From Anaerolineales bacterium UBA2029 (lineage in GTDB: Bacteria > Chloroflexota > Anaerolineae > Aggregatilineales > Aggregatilineaceae): 19,268 nt of DNA. Below the pieces are notes generated by a model, which was given only the letters and a program-made list of their open reading frames with translations, did no database searches and had not been told where the DNA came from. Positions 1 to 6,872 of the stretch are shown here, piece after piece. How positions within the stretch are numbered: position 1 is the stretch's first letter; the number at the start of each line of letters is the position of its first letter. A program made the translations under genes and the position numbers. The DNA lies in the NCBI GenBank assembly GCA_002332795.1, contig DDBP01000124.1, positions 1-19,268 on the forward strand. Reading direction: 5' to 3'.

Positions 1-213
1 CACCGGCCTGGCCCAGCCGAAACCAGCGAACAGCGCCAGGATGATGCCGATCGGCTCGATGTGAGCGCGCGGGTTCAGTGTGAGGCGGCCCTGGTAGTAG
101 GCGGTGTTGTCGCCCAGGCGATAGGCCGTCCAGGCGTGTGCCCATTCGTGCAGCGTGAAGCCGATCACCAGGCCAATCACGCGCCCAATCAAGATTTCTG
201 GCGAGAAGCTCAC
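1..213 (-). CDS. M50 (site-2 protease-like) membrane metallopeptidase, N-terminal part only
   Basis: Only the first 71 residues are present; the gene runs off the left edge of the window. The frame starts at a GTG (211-213) preceded on the minus strand by a GAGGG-like ribosome site about 8 bases upstream. A hydrophobic first segment contains HEWAH at residues 22-26, the HExxH zinc site of peptidase M50, followed by AWTAYRLGD, the continuation typical of short bacterial site-2 protease homologues. A second hydrophobic stretch starts near residue 53 (PIGIILALFAGFGWARPV), where the family has the next membrane helix. Such enzymes cleave substrates within the membrane; the substrate here is unknown. 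It begins 36 bases after the dehydrogenase stop on the same strand and is probably co-transcribed. The Asp-containing second zinc-ligand motif lies outside the window, so activity cannot be judged. Confidence 0.85.
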   Translation of the reverse strand, partial: MSFSPEILIGRVIGLVIGFTLHEWAHAWTAYRLGDNTAYYQGRLTLNPRAHIEPIGIILALFAGFGWARPV

Positions 214-249
214 AGCGTTTCCCTCAGGAAGTCCCTGTCTGTTATGATG

Positions 250-1161
250 TCAGTCATCCGCCGGGGCGGTGTCGGTCCCTCCAACGATCACGCCCGCCAG
301 CGCTTCCAGCACGGTGATCACGGCGCTGTTGTCCAGTTCACCGTAGCCCATGCTGACCATCGCCTCGTAAAGCTGATGCGCCACGGCGGTCAGCGGCAGG
401 GGCGTATGATAGGTGCGCCCTGTGTCTATACAGATCTTGAGGTCTTTGGCCTGCATGTAGGCTTTGAAGCCGGGCGACAGATCGCGCTTGAAGATTTTCG
501 GTGGTTTGTTGTCCAATGCCCAACATTGCGCCGCGCCCCGGCTGATGGCCTGCACGACCCGCTGCGGGTCAACCCCCGCTTTCTGGGCGAGCACCAGCGC
601 TTCGGCCATGGCGACCATCGTCCCGGCGACCACGATCTGATTGGCTACCTTGGCGATCTGCCCGGCCCCGCTTTCGCCGACCCAGGTGATCGTCTTGCCC
701 ATCGCCTGGAACAGGGGCAAAGCGCGGTCGAAGGCTTCTTTGGGGCCGCCGACCATGATGCTGAGCGTTCCGGCGCGCGCGCCAATGTCGCCGCCGCTGA
801 CCGGTGCGTCGAGGGCGGGCACGCCCACTCTCGCGAGTTCCGCGGCGATCTTGCGGGCCGTCTCCGGCTTGATCGTACTGTGATCAATGTAGATCAGCCC
901 TTCGTGTGCCCCCTCGATAATGCCGTGCGGCCCCAGCACCACTTGCTCGACATCGGGCGAGTCCGGCAGGTTGGTGCACACGAAATCGCTCTGGGCGGCG
1001 ACCTCGCGCGGGCAGTTGGCCGGAATGGCTCCCTCGCGGGCGAACTCGTCGACGATGGCGCGGCTGCGGTTGTGCACGATCAGCGTGTGCCCCGCTTTGA
1101 GCAGGTTACGCGCCATGCCCGATCCCATGATCCCCAGGCCAATGTAGCCAACTCGCGCCAT
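250..1161 (-). CDS. 3-hydroxyisobutyrate dehydrogenase / tartronate semialdehyde reductase family enzyme
   Basis: This is an NAD(P)-dependent beta-hydroxyacid dehydrogenase of 303 residues, the usual family length. The N-terminal Rossmann motif GLGIMGSGMARNL is at residues 8-20. The substrate-binding signature DAPVSGGDIGARAGTL is at about 118-133, and the catalytic lysine is K171 in GQIAKVANQ. The all-alpha C-terminal half ends in the family pattern with PGF..Y...KDL and GELDNSAVI. The family reversibly oxidises 3-hydroxyisobutyrate, D-glycerate/tartronate semialdehyde, or reduces succinate semialdehyde or glyoxylate; the C-terminal half looks closest to GarR-type reductases, but the substrate cannot be fixed from sequence. 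The ATG at 1161 is chosen because AGGAGA precedes it by 7 bases and the protein then starts at the Rossmann strand; the frame stays open further upstream without homology. A strong promoter lies at 1244-1274. Confidence 0.92.
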   Translation of the reverse strand: MARVGYIGLGIMGSGMARNLLKAGHTLIVHNRSRAIVDEFAREGAIPANCPREVAAQSDFVCTNLPDSPDVEQVVLGPHGIIEGAHEGLIYIDHSTIKPETARKIAAELARVGVPALDAPVSGGDIGARAGTLSIMVGGPKEAFDRALPLFQAMGKTITWVGESGAGQIAKVANQIVVAGTMVAMAEALVLAQKAGVDPQRVVQAISRGAAQCWALDNKPPKIFKRDLSPGFKAYMQAKDLKICIDTGRTYHTPLPLTAVAHQLYEAMVSMGYGELDNSAVITVLEALAGVIVGGTDTAPADD

Positions 1162-1168
1162 GCGACTG

Positions 1169-1174
1169 TCTCCT
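1169..1174 (-). promoter_or_regulatory. Ribosome binding site fixing the dehydrogenase start
   Basis: Minus-strand AGGAGA lies 7 bases before the ATG at 1161. It selects that ATG over the long open upstream extension, which reaches to about 1419 but shows no family similarity. Confidence 0.75.
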
Positions 1175-1243
1175 GTGGATGAGCGACTGCACACTATGGA
1201 CGGCTGCCCCGTCCTGTCTCTGACCGCCAGTGCGGGGCAGTTG

Positions 1244-1274
1244 ATTATATGCGACGGGGGCCGGACTGTGTCAA
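1244..1274 (-). promoter_or_regulatory. Sigma-70-like promoter for the dehydrogenase/M50 unit
   Basis: The minus strand carries a consensus -35 TTGACA (1274-1269) and a consensus -10 TATAAT (1249-1244), separated by 19 bases. It lies about 83 bases upstream of the dehydrogenase ATG. The spacer is slightly long but both boxes are exact. Confidence 0.6.
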
Positions 1275-1286
1275 GTGCCGCTTGCT

Positions 1287-1318
1287 TTGATACAGGGTGC
1301 CGCCGTAGCGGGTATAAT
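1287..1318 (+). promoter_or_regulatory. Likely promoter for the DUF951-glycosyltransferase-cyclase unit
   Basis: A perfect TATAAT is at 1313-1318, 57 bases before the DUF951 ATG. The -35 is less clear: TTGATA at 1287-1292 gives a 20-base spacer, or GATACA at 1289-1294 gives 18. It is back-to-back with the dehydrogenase promoter, so this 214-base intergenic region serves both directions. Confidence 0.45.
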
Positions 1319-1375
1319 CGGGCAGCACCTGGAGTGGACAGATGACCTTCTCCACAGGAAGTTGCAGAGGGCGTT

Positions 1376-1588
1376 ATGCCGTTAGACGTTCGTGTGGGAG
1401 ATGTGGTGCGGATGCGCAAACCGCACCCCTGCGGCAGCGACCGCTGGCGCGTCTATCGCGTGGGGGCGGATATTGGTCTACGCTGCCTGGGCTGCGACCA
1501 TCGCGTCATGCTGCCCCGTCGCAAGTTCGAGCGGGCCGTCAAGGCTGTGCTGCGGGAGGAAGGTTCGGGGGGAGAGGCCTCGCGATGA
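1376..1588 (+). CDS. DUF951 family small protein
   Basis: This is a 70-residue protein that matches the DUF951 pattern almost end to end: VGDVVRMRKPHPCGS near residues 7-21, WRVYRVGADIGLRCLGC around 24-40, and HRVMLPRRKFE after it. Members are small beta-rich proteins of unknown function, common in Firmicutes and Chloroflexota; the C-G-S and CLGC cysteines suggest a metal or nucleic-acid binding fold, but this is not established. An ATG follows GAGGG closely. Residues after about 60 (EEGSGGEASR) are an extension beyond the conserved domain. It is the first gene of a plus-strand run with the glycosyltransferase 51 bases downstream. Confidence 0.85.
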   Translation: MPLDVRVGDVVRMRKPHPCGSDRWRVYRVGADIGLRCLGCDHRVMLPRRKFERAVKAVLREEGSGGEASR

Positions 1589-1639
1589 CGATGACCGCTG
1601 TCTGCCTGATGAACAGGGCGCAAAGGGGAGCCTGAGACT

Positions 1640-2854
1640 GTGTCGCGCCAGCGCATCGTCTTCTTGATGTCCGATACGGGTGCGGGTCACCGTTCGGCGG
1701 CCAACGCCATCCGCGCGGCGATGGAGCAGCGCTACCCCGACCGGTATTCCTTCGAGCTGGTAGATGTCTACCGGCGCTACACGCCGCCTCCTTTCAAGTA
1801 CCTGCCGGAGCTGTATCCGCGTTGGGTGAACTGGGCGCGGCATAGCTGGGGGCTGGGCTACTGGCTGGCCGACGCGCGTTATCGCTCAGTGGTGGTGATG
1901 GCTGTCCTGGGGCGGCTGTGGGGTAAAGGGTTGCGGCGTATGCTGGCCGAGCACCCGGCGGATGTCATCGTCTGCGTGCATGCGCTGTTCTCGCGCCCGA
2001 CCGTGCGCGCCTTGCGGCAGGCAGGCGGGGCGCGCCCGCCGTTCGTCACCGTCGTCACCGACCTGGTGACCGCACACGCTTTCTGGTACGACCCCGCGGT
2101 CGATCGCTGCCTGGTGCCCACGCCGGACACTTACGCGCGCGGGCTGACGCTGGGCCTTTCCGCTGATCAACTGCGCCTGACGGGGTTGCCTGTCCACCCG
2201 CGTTTCCTGAAGGGCCTGCCAGCCAGAGACGAGGCGCGACGTGCGCTGGGGCTGCATCCAACCCTGCCCGCCGTGTTGCTGGTGGGCGGGGGAGACGGCA
2301 TGGGGCCAGTCTACCGGATTGCGCGGGCGCTCAACGAAGCTCGCCTGGAGATGCAATTGATCGTGGTGGCCGGACGCAACCGGGCGCTGCAGCGTCGGCT
2401 GGAGGCGGTGCCCTGGCGGCAGCCGACGCTGATCACCCCATTTGTGCACTCCATGCCGGAACTCATGGCCGCCGCTGACGTCCTGGTCACCAAAGCGGGG
2501 CCGGCTACCATCAGTGAAGCCGTTGCCGCGGGGTTGCCGCTGGTGCTCAGCGGGGCGGTGCCGGGGCAGGAAGATGGTAACGTCCGGTTCGTGGTGCGGC
2601 ACGGCCTGGGGACGTATGCGCCCGGCGCGGGCGAAGTCGTGCGCACGGTGGCAGCATGGCTGGCCGAAGGCCCGGACGGGTTGGCCCGGCGGGCAGCGAA
2701 GGTGCGCCGTTGTGCCTGCCCGGATGCCATTTGGACCATTGCCGACGAGATTCATCAGCAGGCGGGGCGCTCGCCCGCTTCAGGCGGCAGTCGCGCCGCT
2801 GACCCGGTGCGCGTCCGCTGGGAGGCCGCGCCGGAAGACGGGTGGCTGTGGTGA
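1640..2854 (+). CDS. GT28 glycosyltransferase of the MGDG synthase / UgtP (diacylglycerol glycosyltransferase) family
   Basis: The 404-residue protein has the two-domain GT-B layout of GT28 enzymes that add a sugar to diacylglycerol. The N-terminal MGDG-synthase domain contains DTGAGHRSAANAI at residues 12-24, the hallmark lipid-acceptor-side loop, and a mid-domain HALFSRPTVRAL stretch. The C-terminal donor-binding domain has PFVHSMPELMAAADVLVTK and then AGPATISEAVAAGLPLVL and PGQEDGN, typical of UDP-sugar binding. The predicted role is synthesis of membrane glycolipid on the cytoplasmic face; the sugar (galactose or glucose) and processivity cannot be told. The GTG start at 1640 follows AGGGGAG by about 10 bases. 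About 40 C-terminal residues (Ser/Gly/Arg-rich) extend past the domain. Its stop lies 34 bases before the cyclase start, suggesting one operon. Confidence 0.9.
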   Translation: MSRQRIVFLMSDTGAGHRSAANAIRAAMEQRYPDRYSFELVDVYRRYTPPPFKYLPELYPRWVNWARHSWGLGYWLADARYRSVVVMAVLGRLWGKGLRRMLAEHPADVIVCVHALFSRPTVRALRQAGGARPPFVTVVTDLVTAHAFWYDPAVDRCLVPTPDTYARGLTLGLSADQLRLTGLPVHPRFLKGLPARDEARRALGLHPTLPAVLLVGGGDGMGPVYRIARALNEARLEMQLIVVAGRNRALQRRLEAVPWRQPTLITPFVHSMPELMAAADVLVTKAGPATISEAVAAGLPLVLSGAVPGQEDGNVRFVVRHGLGTYAPGAGEVVRTVAAWLAEGPDGLARRAAKVRRCACPDAIWTIADEIHQQAGRSPASGGSRAADPVRVRWEAAPEDGWLW

Positions 2855-2871
2855 GGCCGGACGGTTCCGGC

Positions 2872-2879
2872 GGGAGGAG
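2872..2879 (+). promoter_or_regulatory. Ribosome binding site fixing the cyclase start
   Basis: GGGAGGAG lies 9 bases before the GTG at 2889. It decides the start because the same frame stays open 447 bases further upstream, within the glycosyltransferase gene. Confidence 0.7.
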
Positions 2880-2888
2880 ACGATCTTC

Positions 2889-4253
2889 GTGAGCGCGTCG
2901 CTCGCCTCTCTATCGCTGTATCCCCTGGTTTCACGCCACAATCCGCGCGATCTCAGCACCGCCTCGGTGCAAACGCTGCTGGCGATCAGCCATAGCCTGG
3001 AAGATGTGGTGATGCGGCACCGGCTGACGCTGACGTTCTACGCTGGATTTCAGCGCGTCTCGTCGTTCCTGCCGCAGGTTGACCGCTTTGCGCGGCTGGC
3101 GGCGCTGTGTCAGGAGGTATTGATTTTTGCCGTGCCCGACGCACCCATGCCCGCTCTGCCCGGCGTGACTCTGATACCGCTATCCGATGATGCGCCCCTG
3201 GCTCGCGAATGGTTCATCGTGGTGGATCACGAGCGCTTCGGTGCAGCGCTGCTCACCCGTCAACTGGGCGAGGTGCCGACGCGGGTTACGCGCAAGGCGA
3301 TTGCCTTTGGGCGCGGACGGCTCTATGAAGGCGTGCTGACCTTCGACGATCAATGGGTGGGGGCAGCCCGACAGGCCCTCGATCAGGCCGTGGGGCGGGC
3401 CTATCAGCCTGTACAGCGTTCGCCTGATGCGCTGCTCGCCTTCGAATCGCCCTACACAGTCTTCGGGCGCTCGCTGGTGCGCTATCTGGAAGAGAACAAT
3501 CAGCAGCTACTGGGGCTGTATCAGACGCTGGCACAGCGCACCCGCGAACTGGAACGGCTGCAGGGGGTGGTGCGCAAGCTGGTATCGCAGCGGGCCTGGG
3601 AAGAAGCCCAGGCGTTTGGCGATGTGACGCCGGATACGCGCAGCACGGTCGAGGTACAGCCGCTCACCGTGCTGTTCACCGATATCGAGCAGTTCTCGCG
3701 ACTGAGCGAGTCGGTAGACCCGGCAGTGTTGCTGGAGAGCCTGAACCGCTATCTGGATGTGCTGGCGACGACGGTCTATCAGTATCGCGGCGACGTGGAC
3801 AAGTTCCTGGGCGATGGCATGATGGCTTTCTTCGAAGACCCCTTGGCGGCGTTGCGCTGTGCCCTGACCCTGCAAGGGCGGGTGAGCGCCTTCAACGCGC
3901 AGCAGATCGCGGCGCTGCGCCCGGTTCTACCAACTCGCGTCGGCCTGGCGACGGGCATCTGCCTGATCGGGCGCATTGGCTCGCGCGACCGCCAGGAGAT
4001 CACCGTCATGGGCGACGCGGTGAACCTGGCCAGCCGGCTGCAGGCGAAAGCGACACCCGGCGGGCTGGTGATGGACGGCGCGACCTACGAAGCCTGTGGG
4101 CGACCCGCGACGGCCATCGGCTATCTGGTGAAGATTTACGGCAAGAGCGATGCGCAGATGGTGTACGAAGTCGGACCGGACGACATAGGCGCATGCGAGC
4201 GCGAACTGGCCGGGCGAGGCCATTCCAGCGATCTGCCCGGCGAAGGGCGCTAG
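2889..4253 (+). CDS. DICT sensory domain - class III adenylate/guanylate cyclase
   Basis: The protein has 454 residues. Residues about 5-165 resemble the DICT sensory domain, which is usually found on cyclases and diguanylate cyclases (SLYPLVSRHNPRDLSTASVQ at the start, later WFIVVDHERFGAALL). Residues about 195-240 form a charged helical linker. The catalytic domain (about 255-430) retains the two metal-binding aspartates, D265 in FTDIEQFS and D309 in KFLGDGMM, and the transition-state N379 and R383 in DAVNLASRL. The purine-selecting pair appears as K305 and T372 (EITVMGD); Thr instead of Asp is characteristic of class IIIb cyclases, favouring cAMP. No membrane segment or signal peptide is visible, so it is cytosolic. 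GTG at 2889 is chosen because GGGAGGAG precedes it and DICT begins at once; the frame is open upstream inside the previous gene. Its stop is interlocked with that of nadE. Confidence 0.88.
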   Translation: MSASLASLSLYPLVSRHNPRDLSTASVQTLLAISHSLEDVVMRHRLTLTFYAGFQRVSSFLPQVDRFARLAALCQEVLIFAVPDAPMPALPGVTLIPLSDDAPLAREWFIVVDHERFGAALLTRQLGEVPTRVTRKAIAFGRGRLYEGVLTFDDQWVGAARQALDQAVGRAYQPVQRSPDALLAFESPYTVFGRSLVRYLEENNQQLLGLYQTLAQRTRELERLQGVVRKLVSQRAWEEAQAFGDVTPDTRSTVEVQPLTVLFTDIEQFSRLSESVDPAVLLESLNRYLDVLATTVYQYRGDVDKFLGDGMMAFFEDPLAALRCALTLQGRVSAFNAQQIAALRPVLPTRVGLATGICLIGRIGSRDRQEITVMGDAVNLASRLQAKATPGGLVMDGATYEACGRPATAIGYLVKIYGKSDAQMVYEVGPDDIGACERELAGRGHSSDLPGEGR

Positions 4254-5089
4254 CCAGCCCAGTCGCGCAGATACAGGAAGTCGTGCCCGATGCTGCGCGT
4301 GCTCAGCTTGGCGACGTTGGGCATGGTGCGCTTGTAATGGTTCAGCCGCACCTGCCGCCATACTCTGGCCACGAAGTCGCGCTCGAAGCCTTCGGCGGCC
4401 ACCTCGTCCACCGTGTAGCGCTCGTCTACCAGCAGATAGAGCACCTGATCGGCAGTCTCGTAGGTGAAGCCCAATTCGTCTTCGTCCGTCTGCCCTGCCC
4501 ACAGGTCAGCGGAAGGGGGCTTGGCGAGGATCGAGGGGGGCAGGCCGAGCGCCCGTCCCAGTTGCCGCACCTGCGTCTTGTAGAGGTCGGCGATGGGTTG
4601 CACGCCCGCCGCGTTGTCCCCGTACACGGTCGAGTAGCCGAGCAGGGTCTCGGTCTTGTTGCTGGTGCCGATCACCAGTCCGCCGAAGGCGGCTGACTGA
4701 TCGTAGAGCACCACCATGCGCATACGGGCCATGATGTTGCCTCGCCGCACGTTGTTGGCGTCGGGGAAACGCGCCAGCAGCGGATCAACCATGGGTGTGA
4801 TGTCCACGGTGTCGGATCGGAGGCCGAGGGCGTCAATGACCGCCTGCGCGTCGGCCAGACTGTCCGGCGAAGAGGTACGGTAGGGCATGCGGATCGCCAG
4901 CACATTCTGCGGGCCGATGGCTTCGGCCACCAGGTAGGCGGCCAGCGCGGAGTCAATGCCGCCGCTCAGCCCGATCACCGCGCGCGAAAAGCCCACCTTG
5001 TACACAGCGTCGCGCAAAAATCTGACCAGAATGGTATGCGCCAGATCGGTGTTGATCGTCAGGCGCGGCAGGATATGAGTGGGAGGCAT
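4250..5089 (-). CDS. nadE: NH3-dependent NAD+ synthetase
   Basis: This 279-residue enzyme amidates nicotinic acid adenine dinucleotide to NAD+ with ATP and ammonia, the last step of NAD biosynthesis. The ATP-pyrophosphatase loop SGGIDS is at residues 42-47. Further NadE signatures are RMPYRTSSPDSLADA near 67-81, GTSNKTETLLGY, the YGDNAAG loop that follows, and LPPSILAKPPSADLW. No N-terminal glutaminase (nitrilase) domain is present, so ammonia is the predicted nitrogen source; length fits the short form. ATG at 5089 is preferred, with AAGG 9 bases upstream; an in-frame GTG at 5113 would add eight residues. It is the last gene of the dnaJ-like/htrA/hspR operon, 28 bases after the repressor stop. 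Placement in a heat-shock operon is unusual for a housekeeping enzyme. Confidence 0.93.
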   Translation of the reverse strand: MPPTHILPRLTINTDLAHTILVRFLRDAVYKVGFSRAVIGLSGGIDSALAAYLVAEAIGPQNVLAIRMPYRTSSPDSLADAQAVIDALGLRSDTVDITPMVDPLLARFPDANNVRRGNIMARMRMVVLYDQSAAFGGLVIGTSNKTETLLGYSTVYGDNAAGVQPIADLYKTQVRQLGRALGLPPSILAKPPSADLWAGQTDEDELGFTYETADQVLYLLVDERYTVDEVAAEGFERDFVARVWRQVRLNHYKRTMPNVAKLSTRSIGHDFLYLRDWAG

Positions 5090-5117
5090 GATTCCAGTCC
5101 TTGTCTGCGGCACAGGG

Positions 5118-5459
5118 TCAGACGCTGCGCTCGCCGCCCTCTACGATTTCCTGGTCGGGCAGTAGCGCCGACAACCTGGCCCGCAGGTCGGCGATCTCCA
5201 TCTGCAGCGATTCGATCTGCTCGGCCATGTGCAGAATCACCTCAACACCGGCCAGGTTGACGCCCAGTTCCTGCGTCAGGCGGTTGATCTTGCGCAGACG
5301 CTCAACTTCGGCTGGTGAATAGAGCCGCCGGTTCCCCTCGGTGCGGCGTGGTACAACCAGCCCCAGTTCCTCGTAGTTGCGTATGGTCTGAGGATGCAGG
5401 TCTACCATGCGCGCGACGACGCCAATGGTGTAGCAGGGTTCGTCATGCGCCGTGCTCAT
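5118..5459 (-). CDS. hspR: HspR-like MerR-family heat-shock repressor
   Basis: This is a 113-residue MerR-type DNA-binding protein. The N-terminal winged helix runs from about residue 10 (YTIGVVARMVDLHPQTIRNY) through the wing with GNRRLYS and the ERLRKI helix. The stretch TQELGVNLAGVEVIL (about 62-76) is diagnostic of HspR rather than other MerR proteins. The remainder is a short coiled coil (EQIESLQMEIADLRARLSALL) for dimerisation, and there is no effector domain. In other bacteria HspR represses chaperone operons, often with DnaK as co-repressor, at HAIR inverted repeats. Here it follows the J-domain and htrA genes, 16 bases after the protease stop, with a strong AAAGGAGGAGG ribosome site. 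Autoregulation of this operon is the natural inference, but no clear HAIR palindrome was found upstream of 7805. Confidence 0.85.
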   Translation of the reverse strand: MSTAHDEPCYTIGVVARMVDLHPQTIRNYEELGLVVPRRTEGNRRLYSPAEVERLRKINRLTQELGVNLAGVEVILHMAEQIESLQMEIADLRARLSALLPDQEIVEGGERSV

Positions 5460-5475
5460 GCGCGACCTCCTCCTT

Positions 5476-6807
5476 TCAGGGCCGTACGCCCAATTTCACG
5501 TCTACATCCAGCGTCTCGCCGCCCCGCACAATGGTCAGCACGACCGTATCGCCCGGCGAGGTATTCTCGACAAGATAGGCCAGCAGGTCGTCAATGCCGC
5601 GCACGGTCTGCCCATTGATGGCCACGATGATATCCCCATCAACCGGAATGGGGATGCCGCGGATGGTGCGTGTCTGGGTGCCTGCGCTCAGGCCAGCGCG
5701 TTCGGCTGGCGAGCCAGGGATGACATCGGTGACCAGAATGCCAGTGCGCACAGGCAGCCCCAGTTCGTCGGCCAGAGCCGCCACGCTGTAGCCGCCCTCT
5801 GTATCAGGGCTGGAGATGCCCAGCCACGGGTACTGGGCGCTGCCTTTCTCGATGAGCTGTGGCACGATGCGCTTCACCGTGTTGACCGGCACGGCGAAGG
5901 CGATGCCCTGAAAACCGCCGTTCTCGGTGCGGATGGCCGTGTTGACGCCCACCACGCGCCCAAAAGAATCCAGCAGTGGCCCGCCAGAGTTGCCAGGGTT
6001 GACCGCCGCGTCAATCTGAATGATGGACGGGTTGCTGTAGCGCTCGTAGGACGAGTCGAGCAGTTGCGCCGAGGGCAGGGAGCGCCCCAGGGCGCTGATG
6101 ATGCCCACGGTCATGCTACCGGCCAGCCCGAAAGGATTGCCGATGGCGATCACGCGCTGCCCCACCTGCAGGGTGTTGCTATCGCCAAGTTCCACAGGCA
6201 CCAGGGGGGCGCGTTCCGGGTCCACGCGGATGACGGCCAGGTCGCTGTAGTCGTCCACAGCGATCAGCTCGGCGTTGATCACGTAGCCGTCGGAGAACGT
6301 CACCAGGATTTCTTCGGCATCGCGCACCACATGGGCATTGGTGACAATGTGCCCCTCGCCATCCAGTACGAAGCCCGATCCGCTGCTATCCACAATGTTG
6401 ACTGCCCGATGGACGCCGGAGACGATCTCGATGTTGACCACCGACGGGTTGACGCGCAGATAGACGTTGGTCAGGATGGCGTTCTCCGCGTCGGCCTGAG
6501 TGACGATCTCCGCGGGCAGGGGGGTGGGCGTGATCACCTGGCTGGCTTCTGGGCCGGTCCAGGCGCTGGGGCGGTAGTTGGCACTGCGCAGGTCGGCGGG
6601 CGGAGCCGGGCGCGCTGCTGAGCGGGCAGTCGCCGCTTCGTCGTGCACAAAGAAAGTGCCCACCGTGGTGATCACCAACGCCACGATCAGCACCAGAGTC
6701 AGCACGCCAACGGTCAGACCGACCAGCAAGCCAGTGAGGCGGTCGCGCAGCGTACGGTCGCGCTCCGGCTCGTTGAGGGGTTCGAAGTCGTCGAAATACC
6801 AGCCCAT
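5476..6807 (-). CDS. HtrA/DegP-type membrane-anchored serine protease with PDZ domain
   Basis: The 443-residue protein is a trypsin-fold quality-control protease. A cytoplasmic acidic N-terminus (about 25 residues) is followed by one membrane helix at about 26-53, then a Pro/Ala/Thr-rich linker containing TPTPLP. The protease domain carries the full triad: H159 (TNAHVV), D189 (DYSDLAVI) and S274 (NPGNSGGPL). A single PDZ domain fills about residues 310-435, including the GLSAGT and GDIIVAINGQ segments. Topology places the protease outside the membrane, where it would degrade misfolded exported proteins. ATG at 6807 has GGGAG 7 bases upstream. It is the second gene of the J-domain/htrA/hspR/nadE unit, 65 bases after the J-protein stop, consistent with stress control. 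Confidence 0.94.
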   Translation of the reverse strand: MGWYFDDFEPLNEPERDRTLRDRLTGLLVGLTVGVLTLVLIVALVITTVGTFFVHDEAATARSAARPAPPADLRSANYRPSAWTGPEASQVITPTPLPAEIVTQADAENAILTNVYLRVNPSVVNIEIVSGVHRAVNIVDSSGSGFVLDGEGHIVTNAHVVRDAEEILVTFSDGYVINAELIAVDDYSDLAVIRVDPERAPLVPVELGDSNTLQVGQRVIAIGNPFGLAGSMTVGIISALGRSLPSAQLLDSSYERYSNPSIIQIDAAVNPGNSGGPLLDSFGRVVGVNTAIRTENGGFQGIAFAVPVNTVKRIVPQLIEKGSAQYPWLGISSPDTEGGYSVAALADELGLPVRTGILVTDVIPGSPAERAGLSAGTQTRTIRGIPIPVDGDIIVAINGQTVRGIDDLLAYLVENTSPGDTVVLTIVRGGETLDVDVKLGVRP

Positions 6808-6872
6808 GCTCTATCTCCCTTGCTTAATCTATGTGCCGCCCGTGCCCTGGAAGTAACGGCCATCGCGCCCGC

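Noticed and set aside
61..1182. Long plus-strand open frame over the dehydrogenase
   Set aside because: It is antisense to a gene with clear family motifs, and its translation is His/Arg/Gly-rich without any domain, as expected for GC-rich shadow frames.
1886..2755. Long minus-strand frame over the GT28 gene
   Set aside because: Shadow of the glycosyltransferase; no motif, ribosome site or promoter.
2442..2888. Upstream extension of the cyclase frame into the glycosyltransferase gene
   Set aside because: The extension is Arg/Pro/Trp-rich without homology, while a strong ribosome site and GTG at 2889 lead straight into the DICT domain.
5452..6621. 389-codon plus-strand frame over the HtrA gene
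   Set aside because: The opposite strand holds the full catalytic triad and PDZ domain. The plus-strand product is His/Asp/Gln-rich with no recognisable fold.
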